A stretch of 64,000 nucleotides of DNA from Rothia amarae (GTDB lineage: Bacteria; Actinomycetota; Actinomycetes; Actinomycetales; Micrococcaceae), in contig NZ_CP061538.1 of NCBI RefSeq assembly GCF_014705945.2, positions 1,116,001-1,180,000 of the forward strand, in the 5' to 3' direction. The position numbers and the translations under genes are program-made. Positions 58,601-64,000 of this stretch are shown piece by piece (the first letter of the stretch is position 1; the number at the start of each line of letters is the position of its first letter). The notes beneath the pieces were generated by a model, which was not told where the DNA came from, ran no database searches, and saw nothing but the letters and a program-made list of their open reading frames with translations.

Positions 58601-58835
58601 TCAGCAACCAGCTGAGCCCGTACAGAAAACACCTGCAAAGAAGCGCCGTTCGCGACGCGCGGTCAGCACGGGCATTGACGGTAGCGTGCAGTCCCAGGAT
58701 ATTCAGAAGGCAGAAGCTACAGGAACAGTTGTTTCGACTTCTATGTCTGTGGCGTCTTCAACTGAAAATGCCTCTGCGCCGGTCATGTTGGGCGTGGGCG
58801 TGTCAGCCGAAGAAATTAAGCGCGAAGGAAAGTAA
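55698..58835 (+). CDS. rne: Ribonuclease E/G
   Basis: 1045 aa endoribonuclease for mRNA decay and rRNA processing. Order: acidic, then Arg-rich disordered N-terminus (to about 250); S1 domain from about 279 (GNVYLGKVQNVLPSMEAAFVDIGRGRNAVL); RNase H-like and 5'-sensor parts; DNase I-like catalytic core with VVDVNTGKFTG (about 544) and IIVIDFIDM (about 590) supplying the two catalytic Asp; zinc-link CEEC near 647-651. The C-terminal 390 residues are disordered, with many Arg/Glu runs and short RRKRRK-like RNA-binding clusters. ATG 55698 has GGAG nine bases upstream. Location before rplU-rpmA-obg is conserved. Confidence 0.95.
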   Translation: MSEDVQNVNSADESTSPEVVSIQNTPQENPDTSAERQNNQDNQQNVETPESAEDAAESSNTSAEQQPSEENTSSEQIQETSSNAEETEEEKAESKSQREKLAAELQNLTKAAAANSLLFFAPNLDEIAEQAKAEREARREALEAERRQRRLAEITHDEEEVISRRRRRRRRGEVDIEIDGGTDGDPENTVTKVRAPRLSDSHSTNRVTGVRGSTRLEAKKIRRRESRHSGRRQRGISEAEFLARRESVDRQMVVRQKDDRIQIGVLEDGVLAEHFVSKTQQDSLIGNVYLGKVQNVLPSMEAAFVDIGRGRNAVLYAGEVNWDVSGLDGSPRKIENALKSGDSVLVQVTKDPVGHKGARLTSQVSLPGRFLVYVPGGSMTGISRKLPDTERTRLKKILKNKLPDGAGVIVRTAAEGASEEELSHDINRLRVQWEEILNRASAPKTLAPEMLYQEPDLTIKTVRDVFNEDFTAMMVQGDVAWDSIEAYVTYMAPDLVDRLQKWDKDEDLFDHYRIEEQLFKALDRKVYLPSGGSLVIDRTEAMTVVDVNTGKFTGSGGNLEETVTKNNLEAAEEIVRQLRLRDIGGIIVIDFIDMVLESNRDLVLRRLVECLGRDRTKHQVAEVTSLGLVQMTRKRMGTGLLEVFSEPCEECAGRGVIVHDQPLKGRSGGASDYIHRHDRDDRRKARKSQRNRDTRHNDHQVSSHEDDNRQSEARRAALANIAAASTHEPEKSEADDSRESKNARRRKRRKQNRREQTPQDQQSSNEQFTGTPDLTVTIGGEVIELPQREESKETEDTTAEQGSLTLESLTEAFDQKEKKGRSRKRRSDSSAQSQSAKSAEESDVSDSSSSSADIDSRFTQNSNRFEAIRAGEARARASQKAGRDVVRSENENGYTESSTQRTERSRSSRDTAEKPSRNSRGRRANSQSQGENARHNERQAQKKPRVSGVAQPGSVNGTSEPSVVETVAQQPAEPVQKTPAKKRRSRRAVSTGIDGSVQSQDIQKAEATGTVVSTSMSVASSTENASAPVMLGVGVSAEEIKREGK

Positions 58836-58857
58836 GACTTTCTATGAGCAGGTAAAT

Positions 58858-58906
58858 GCAAGAGCCTGGGGGGACCGCTATAAACGGCGGTACCCCAGGC
58901 TCTTGC
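58858..58906 (+). terminator. Hairpin after rne
   Basis: A 14-bp perfect stem (58858-58871 with 58893-58906) encloses a second short GC-rich helix (ACCGC/GCGGT-like). There is no T-tract, so it may be a terminator of the GC-rich actinobacterial kind or a processing site. Confidence 0.65.
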
Positions 58907-59323
58907 TATGAGTGTTTCAACACAATGCGTCTTGTGGGCTTACTAAGAGACGAGAATTCATATATTAATGGGTAGATAAACTTGCGTTCGTTTCTACTCT
59001 TTCAGAGAACTTTGTTGTCTGATGAGGGGTGCAGAGCGTTTGCTGACATGCTTAGGGCGTGTCACTTGCCCTCTGTAGCAGAGTGTCGTAGGCTTATATG
59101 TCGGTGCTGTTTGATTTGTTTTACACGTTTCAAGTCAGACTTAAGCATCCACCGGTGAGCAATCACTGGAAAACTCGATGAGCGCGCATCCTTATATAAA
59201 TGCTCTGAATCCAGCGAGAAATCTTCTCAGGGTTCAGTAAGCGATACACGTTTTTGGTACTAGGATCAGCGCTCTGTCGAAATATTGTTCAAACTAAAGA
59301 CGTCGAGAGAAGTGAGTTCCCAA
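58907..59323 (+). promoter_or_regulatory. Gap before rplU: probable promoter and long leader
   Basis: No convincing gene in these 417 bases. Two overlapping small hairpins lie at 59054-59083 (AGGGC/GCCCT and CTCTG/CAGAG). TATATAAA near 59194 could be a -10 without a clear -35. The remaining sequence to the GTG of rplU is AT-rich leader. A ribosomal-protein leader or a small RNA is possible but not shown. Confidence 0.3.
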
Positions 59324-59635
59324 GTGGCATACGCGATTGTACGCGCTGGCGGCCGCCAGGAAAAGGTTTCCGTAGGAGACCTCGTTACCCTTGACCGCGT
59401 CGCTGGCGAGCCCGGTAGCACTCTAGAGCTGCCTGTACTGCTGCTGGTTGATGGGGACAAGGTCACTGCAGATGCAAAGACCCTGGCTTCTGCCAAGGTA
59501 ACTGCTGAAAAGATTGAAGACCTTCGCGGTCCTAAAATCGTTATTCAGAAGTACAAGAACAAGACCGGTTACAAGAAGCGTCAGGGCTTCCGCGCAGAAC
59601 TTACCACCGTCAAGATCACTGCGATCAACGCGTAA
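59324..59635 (+). CDS. rplU: 50S ribosomal protein bL21
   Basis: 103 aa, family length, of the large ribosomal subunit. The start [18 protein letters not shown] is the family N-terminus. Near the C-terminus come [20 protein letters not shown] and [11 protein letters not shown] 59324 is in frame with an upstream extension that lacks similarity and starts at a poor site. rpmA follows after 50 bases, the standard pair. Confidence 0.96.
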   Translation: MAYAIVRAGGRQEKVSVGDLVTLDRVAGEPGSTLELPVLLLVDGDKVTADAKTLASAKVTAEKIEDLRGPKIVIQKYKNKTGYKKRQGFRAELTTVKITAINA

Positions 59636-59685
59636 GTTCGGCAAGCTCCGGATCTTCAAACAATCTTTACCTAAGGTAGGCACAG

Positions 59686-59943
59686 ATGGCACATAAGAAG
59701 GGCGCAAGCTCCACCCGCAACGGCCGTGACTCTAACCCCCAGTACCTCGGTGTTAAGCGCTTTGGCGGTCAGACCGTCAACGCAGGCGAAATCATCGTCC
59801 GCCAGCGCGGCACCCATTTCCACCCCGGCAACAATGTAGGCCGTGGCGGAGACGACACCCTGTTTGCACTTGCATCAGGTCAGGTCGAGTTCGGTACCCG
59901 TAAGGGCCGCAAGGTCGTTAACATTCTTGCAGCAGCTGAGTAA
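59686..59943 (+). CDS. rpmA: 50S ribosomal protein bL27
   Basis: 85 aa. The N-terminal [16 protein letters not shown] reaches the peptidyl transferase centre; [20 protein letters not shown] and [20 protein letters not shown] follow. There is no N-terminal cleavable extension of the Firmicutes kind. AAGGTAGG lies upstream of ATG. Confidence 0.97.
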   Translation: MAHKKGASSTRNGRDSNPQYLGVKRFGGQTVNAGEIIVRQRGTHFHPGNNVGRGGDDTLFALASGQVEFGTRKGRKVVNILAAAE

Positions 59944-59963
59944 TTAGCTCTTTAGAATGCACG

Positions 59964-59996
59964 GAGAGGGCAAGCACCGATGGTGCTTGCCCTCTC
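59964..59996 (+). terminator. Hairpin after rpmA
   Basis: A 15-bp perfect stem (59964-59978 with 59982-59996) with a 3-base loop, without a T-tract. Confidence 0.7.
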
Positions 59997-60085
59997 TGCA
60001 TCTGTTCAAGATGCGTATAGTTCAGTCCCGTTAGATATGGGACAATGAGTAAAAGTTTTTATAGTCAATACAAGGAGAATCTTTC

Positions 60086-61666
60086 GTGGCAGAATTTGTA
60101 GACCGCGTCGTCCTGCATGTATCCGGTGGACACGGTGGGACCGGCTGTGTGTCGGTTCGCCGCGAGAAGTTCAAGCCTCTTGGCGGCCCTAACGGTGGAA
60201 ACGGTGGAAATGGCGGCGACGTCATTTTGCGAGTCGATGGTCAGTCGACCACACTGCTGGAATACCATCACACCCCCCATCAGCATGCACCCAATGGTGA
60301 TATTGGCCGTGGCGACCTGCACCATGGATTCAACGGTGAATCTTTGATTTTGTCGGTTCCGCAGGGAACCGTGGTCAAAGATAAAGAAGGCAATGTTCTT
60401 GCCGACCTTATTCGGGTAGGCGATGAGTTCGTGGCCGCTCAGGGTGGTCAGGGGGGCCTGGGTAATGCGGCGTTGGCTTCTGCTAAGCGCAAGGCTCCCG
60501 GTTTTGCTCTGTTGGGTATTCCCGGCGATGAACGAGATATCGTTCTTGAACTTAAGTCAATTGCTGATATCGCTCTGGTGGGTTACCCCAGTGCTGGTAA
60601 GTCTTCCTTGATTGCTGCTATTTCCGCTGCACGTCCTAAGATTGCAGACTATCCTTTCACCACCTTGGTGCCTAACCTCGGTGTGGTTCAGGCAGGGGAT
60701 ACCCGCTATACCGTAGCGGATGTTCCCGGTTTGATTGAGGGTGCTTCCGACGGTAAGGGGCTCGGGCATCGCTTCTTGCGTCATGTGGAGCGCTCTTCTG
60801 CGCTAGTCCATGTGATTGACTGTGCAACTCTGGAGCCTAATCGCGATCCGATTTCTGATTTCGAGGTTATCCGTGGGGAGCTAGAAAATTACGAGGTGGA
60901 TCCCACTGCCGGAGTGACCATCCCGTTGAACGAGCGTCCTCAGTTGATTGTCTTGAATAAGATTGACGTACCCGATGCTCGCGAGTTGGCGGAGTTTGTG
61001 CGCGGTGACTTTGAGGCCAAGGGTTTCAAGGTTTTTGAGATTTCTACTGCCTCTCATGAAGGCTTGCGAGCGCTGACTTTCGCGATGGCAGAAATTGTTG
61101 AGGCGGATCGAAAGGCTCGGAAGAAGGCTGAATCGAAACCCGTTGAAGATAACACTGTGGTTCGCCCCAAGGGATTCCGCTCGAAGAAGCAGAAGGAATT
61201 CTTTATTCGCCGTGAAGAGCGTAATCTGGAGCCTTTGTTCCGCGTAATTGGTGAGAAGCCCGAAAAGTGGATTATGCAGACCGATTTTAATAACGATGAA
61301 GCGGTCGGCTATCTGGCGGATCGTTTTGCAAAGCTTGGTATTGAAGACGAACTGTATAAGCAGGGTGCGCGTGCTGGTGACGCCGTGGTGATTGGTGAAG
61401 CGAATGACGCCGTCGTCTTCGATTGGGAGCCTACGATGGTAGGTGGCGCCGAGATGTTGGCTTCTCCTCGCGGTACTGATGTGCGTTTGGAAGAAGTTAT
61501 TCGTCCCAGCCGTTCGGAACGTAAGGCTCAGTACCACGATCGTATGGATGCTAAGGCTGAGGCTCGTGCTGAGCTTGAAGCTGAGCGTCAGGCAGGTGTG
61601 TGGACTGAATCTGTGGATGAAAAGGCGAAAGCTAAGAATTCCTCGAAGAACGAGCAAAACTCCTAA
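60086..61666 (+). CDS. obg: GTPase Obg/CgtA
   Basis: 526 aa. Essential GTPase for 50S assembly and stress signalling. The glycine-rich Obg fold (1-158) shows [10 protein letters not shown] and [14 protein letters not shown]. The G domain has G1 [10 protein letters not shown]3 DVPGLIEGA and G4 NKID. The C-terminal OCT domain covers about 355-435, followed by a charged tail to residue 526 typical of actinobacterial Obg. GTG 60086 follows AGGAG by seven bases. Order rplU-rpmA-obg-proB-proA is conserved. Confidence 0.96.
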   Translation: MAEFVDRVVLHVSGGHGGTGCVSVRREKFKPLGGPNGGNGGNGGDVILRVDGQSTTLLEYHHTPHQHAPNGDIGRGDLHHGFNGESLILSVPQGTVVKDKEGNVLADLIRVGDEFVAAQGGQGGLGNAALASAKRKAPGFALLGIPGDERDIVLELKSIADIALVGYPSAGKSSLIAAISAARPKIADYPFTTLVPNLGVVQAGDTRYTVADVPGLIEGASDGKGLGHRFLRHVERSSALVHVIDCATLEPNRDPISDFEVIRGELENYEVDPTAGVTIPLNERPQLIVLNKIDVPDARELAEFVRGDFEAKGFKVFEISTASHEGLRALTFAMAEIVEADRKARKKAESKPVEDNTVVRPKGFRSKKQKEFFIRREERNLEPLFRVIGEKPEKWIMQTDFNNDEAVGYLADRFAKLGIEDELYKQGARAGDAVVIGEANDAVVFDWEPTMVGGAEMLASPRGTDVRLEEVIRPSRSERKAQYHDRMDAKAEARAELEAERQAGVWTESVDEKAKAKNSSKNEQNS

Positions 61667-61701
61667 TGATTAGAGATGAGTCCTAGATCTCTTTTAGACT
61701 T

Positions 61702-61736
61702 AACACCGTACCCGTGTCTCGGGTACGGTGTTTTGT
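61702..61736 (+). terminator. Terminator of obg
   Basis: A 13-bp perfect stem (61702-61714 with 61720-61732), 5-base loop, then TTGTTTTG. Confidence 0.83.
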
Positions 61737-61762
61737 TTTGTTGGTCGATGAAATGAGTCTTC

Positions 61763-62956
61763 ATGAACTCCGCTTCGCAAGAATCTTTGGTTGCTAGTGC
61801 TCAGTCTCGGGCTAAGCATCGGATGAGTCCTATTTCCGAGCGCTTTGAGTTGCCTAAGGCACACCGGGTTGTGGTTAAGGTGGGTTCTTCATCGCTGACT
61901 TCCATTGAGAATTCTTTAGATGAGTTGGCTATCGCCACCATTATTGATGTTTTGGCGAAGGCTCTGCGGATGAATCCTCAGATGCAGATTATTTTGGTGT
62001 CCTCGGGGGCGATTGCTGCGGGTTTGGCGCCTTTGGGGCTTTCTCGCCGACCAAAGGATCTAGCGACTCAGCAGGCTGCGGCGTCGGTGGGGCAATCACT
62101 TCTGATGGCGCGGTATACGGAGACTTTTAGTCGCTATGGTGTGCGGGTTTCTCAGGTATTGCTGACCGCCGACGATTTGATGGCGCGGGATCGGTATCGG
62201 AATGCCCACCGGCAGTTAGAGCGCCTGTTGGAACTGGGGGTAATGCCCATTATTAATGAGAATGATGCCGTTGCGACTGCTGAAGTTAAATTTGGGGATA
62301 ATGATCGCATCGCTGCGCTGGTGGCTCATACGGTGAAAGCAGATGCTCTGATTCTGCTCTCTGACGTGGATGCTTTGTATACGAAGCATCCTGCGCAGGG
62401 TGGTGAGCGCATTGTCCAGGTGCGAGGAGCAGAAGATTTAGAGGGTGTTTCAATTGGTTCAGTAGGGTCTGCAGGAGTGGGTTCTGGTGGAATGGTGACG
62501 AAGGTTCAGGCGGCTCATCTTGCTGCAGCTTCGGGTATTCCCGCTTTGGTAACTAGCGCGGCTCAGGCGCGGGCGGCTCTTGCAGGGGAGGACGTGGGAA
62601 CATGGTTTTTTGCTACCGGTGTGCGGCGTTCTGTTCACGAATTGTGGTTGGAGCATCTTGCGGATATTCGCGGAGGTATTGTTCTCGATGAGGGAGCGGT
62701 AGCGGCGGTGCGCCGTCGCCGTTCCCTCTTAGCAGCGGGGATTGTGAGCGTAGAAGGCAACTTTGATGGCGCCGACCCGGTGGCACTTTGCGATAGTGGG
62801 GGAGCGGTGATTGCTCATGGGCTGTGTTCTTATAGTGCTACTGAAACTGCGGCAATAGCTGGTCTGCACTCGGCAGAAATCCGAGAAAAGCTGGGGGAGA
62901 GCTTCGACGCTATTGCGGTGCATGCCGATAATATTGCTGTCGTGGGGCAATACTGA
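61763..62956 (+). CDS. proB: Glutamate 5-kinase
   Basis: 397 aa. Phosphorylates L-glutamate to gamma-glutamyl phosphate, the first step of proline synthesis. The kinase domain shows VVVKVGSSSLT, ILVSSGAIAAGLAPLG, INENDAVATAEVKFGDNDRIAALVA and LLSDVDALYT. A PUA domain covers about 300-390 (LDEGAVAAVRRRRSLLAAGI). The N-terminal 30 residues are variable, and ATG 61763 has no strong ribosome-binding site; ATG 61823 is an alternative that keeps the kinase core. proA follows after 54 bases. Confidence 0.95.
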   Translation: MNSASQESLVASAQSRAKHRMSPISERFELPKAHRVVVKVGSSSLTSIENSLDELAIATIIDVLAKALRMNPQMQIILVSSGAIAAGLAPLGLSRRPKDLATQQAAASVGQSLLMARYTETFSRYGVRVSQVLLTADDLMARDRYRNAHRQLERLLELGVMPIINENDAVATAEVKFGDNDRIAALVAHTVKADALILLSDVDALYTKHPAQGGERIVQVRGAEDLEGVSIGSVGSAGVGSGGMVTKVQAAHLAAASGIPALVTSAAQARAALAGEDVGTWFFATGVRRSVHELWLEHLADIRGGIVLDEGAVAAVRRRRSLLAAGIVSVEGNFDGADPVALCDSGGAVIAHGLCSYSATETAAIAGLHSAEIREKLGESFDAIAVHADNIAVVGQY

Positions 62957-63010
62957 TTCTTTAGGATAAGAAACGCCCCATTCTGCGCGGTATCTGTTTA
63001 GGATAGAAGC

Positions 63011-64000
63011 ATGACTGAGAGTTCATTGACCGTTTCCGATTCTGTCATGCGCGAAGTTCGCGATATGGCGTACGACGCGCGGATAAGCTCGCGTGCTTTA
63101 GCTCGGGCAGATACTGCGTGGAAGAACAGGGGACTACAAGCGATTGCTGAGGACTTAGTAGAGCAGTCTTCGGTAATTCTGGCGCGAAATGCTGATGACG
63201 TACATCGTGAGCGCGCCAACGGCATGAGCGAGGCGATGCTCGACCGCTTATCGCTTAACCCTCAGCGTATTCAAGAGTTGGCAGATTCATTGCATGCGCT
63301 CGTGGGGCTTGCAGACCCGGTGGGGCAGGTCATTCGAGGGGCAACCCTCGATAATGGTTTGCGCATGGTGCAGACACGGGTGCCTCTGGGGGTAGTCGGG
63401 GCTATTTATGAGGCCCGACCAAACGTGACGGTCGATATCGCAGGTCTAGCGATTAAATCAGGAAATGCTGTGATGTTGCGAGGGGGCTCTGCGGCGGCGA
63501 AGACTAATCAGACCATTAGCCGTATCATTCGTGCCGCTCTCGATCGGTGTGGTCTTCCGATGGATTGTGTTCAGTCAGTTGATGAATTCGGCAGAGAGGG
63601 CGCCAACGCACTGATGCTTGCCACCGGAGCTATTGATGTTCTGATTCCCCGGGGCGGTCACAATCTTATCCAAAGCGTAGTGAAGAACGCGCGCGTCCCC
63701 GTGATTGAGACTGGGGAGGGCAACTGCCATATTTTCGTGGATATTTCTGCATCGGAGAAAATGGCCAAGGATATCTTGGTAAACGCAAAGACCCAGCGCC
63801 CCGGTACCTGCAATACGGTGGAGACCCTTCTGCTAGCAGAGGGCTCCAATGCCGCTCCTGCAGTTCTCAAAGCACTTGCTCAGGCAGGGGTGACCTTGCA
63901 CGTAGATGAGCGAACCTCCGCGCGTTTGCCTGCGGGGATTGAATATGTTCAAGCTACCGAAGAAGACTTCCATACTGAGTATGGTTCTCTTGACCTCGCG
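63011..64000 (+). CDS. proA: Glutamate-5-semialdehyde dehydrogenase, 3' end cut by the window
   Basis: 330 codons are visible from ATG 63011 and the frame is still open at the end. NADPH-dependent reduction of gamma-glutamyl phosphate to the semialdehyde. Landmarks: RVPLGVVGAIYEARPNVTVD, GNAVMLRGGSAAAKTN, LIPRGGHNLIQSV and VIETGEGNCHIFVD. The catalytic Cys is in QRPGTCNTVETLL. AGGATAG lies upstream of ATG. It forms a two-step pathway pair with proB. Confidence 0.95.
   Translation, partial: MTESSLTVSDSVMREVRDMAYDARISSRALARADTAWKNRGLQAIAEDLVEQSSVILARNADDVHRERANGMSEAMLDRLSLNPQRIQELADSLHALVGLADPVGQVIRGATLDNGLRMVQTRVPLGVVGAIYEARPNVTVDIAGLAIKSGNAVMLRGGSAAAKTNQTISRIIRAALDRCGLPMDCVQSVDEFGREGANALMLATGAIDVLIPRGGHNLIQSVVKNARVPVIETGEGNCHIFVDISASEKMAKDILVNAKTQRPGTCNTVETLLLAEGSNAAPAVLKALAQAGVTLHVDERTSARLPAGIEYVQATEEDFHTEYGSLDLA

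Noticed and set aside
60881-61657. 258-codon frame opposite obg
   Set aside because: Shadow of the charged C-terminal half of obg; composition is that of an antisense reading.

Overview
The window is a stretch of chromosome from an actinobacterium, most likely order Micrococcales, family Micrococcaceae, and probably close to Rothia. I infer this from gene order and gene content, not from a database search. Points in favour: a mycothiol-type DsbA protein with a CPWC motif, an MptB-type polyprenyl-phosphomannose mannosyltransferase, a DtxR/IdeR-type iron box, ClpP1 and ClpP2 in tandem, a translational T-box with an ultrashort stem I in front of ileS, and an order closely resembling Mycobacterium tuberculosis Rv2439c-Rv2470 (glbO, pepN, rpiB, nei, tig, clpP, clpX, folC, DUF4233, ndk, rne, rplU, rpmA, obg, proB, proA). 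Base composition looks close to 50% G+C by eye, which is low for the family. I saw no transposase, phage gene, CRISPR array or rRNA.

Layout. 1-8.6 kb: end of a DUF3052 gene, tRNA-Val, gnd, the cysteine pair cysK/cysE, msrA, a Nif3-like protein, yaaA, RNase P RNA, def, tRNA-His and orn. 8.7-16.9 kb: MptB-like mannosyltransferase, tRNA-Arg, a glutaminase-STAS fusion, a divergent Tag-like protein, a cluster of DnaA boxes, an accessory ssb, ettA, tesB and an unknown gene. 16.9-23.4 kb: glbO, pepN, rpiB-nei, tRNA-Gly, tRNA-Pro and tig. 23.5-27.5 kb: an iron-regulated siderophore ABC transporter lying between tig and clpP. 27.7-35.4 kb: clpP1, clpP2, clpX, a DsbA-like oxidoreductase, an LssY_C membrane protein and valS. 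35.5-48.0 kb: a sulfur, nitrite and siroheme island (short-chain dehydrogenase, sirohydrochlorin chelatase, cysH-cysD-cysN-permease-sir, SUMT, nirB, nirD, precorrin-2 dehydrogenase-like protein). 48.2-64 kb: T-box and ileS, folC, DUF4233, a small unannotated reverse gene, ndk, a VKOR protein, rne, rplU, rpmA, obg, proB and the start of proA, which runs off the window.

How the genes work together. The 35-48 kb island is one metabolic unit. CysD/CysN activate sulfate to APS. CysH has the iron-sulfur cysteines of an APS reductase and makes sulfite, and Sir reduces sulfite to sulfide, which CysE/CysK (3-4 kb) would fix into cysteine. NirB/NirD reduce nitrite to ammonium. Sir and NirB both need siroheme, and the island encodes a SUMT, a precorrin-2 dehydrogenase-like protein and a chelatase to make it. 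No APS kinase is present, as expected for direct APS reduction. No nitrate reductase or nitrite transporter is in view.

The least ordinary observations are these: two complementary degenerate CysG N-terminal domains in the siroheme pathway; a Tag-family DNA glycosylase homologue that has lost its zinc ligands and catalytic Glu; a four-site DnaA-box cluster away from any oriC gene context; a 45-codon reverse-strand gene in the DUF4233-ndk gap; alternative hairpins just upstream of rne; and a T-box in which the two competing helices can be read base by base. I did not find a clearly new multi-gene system.
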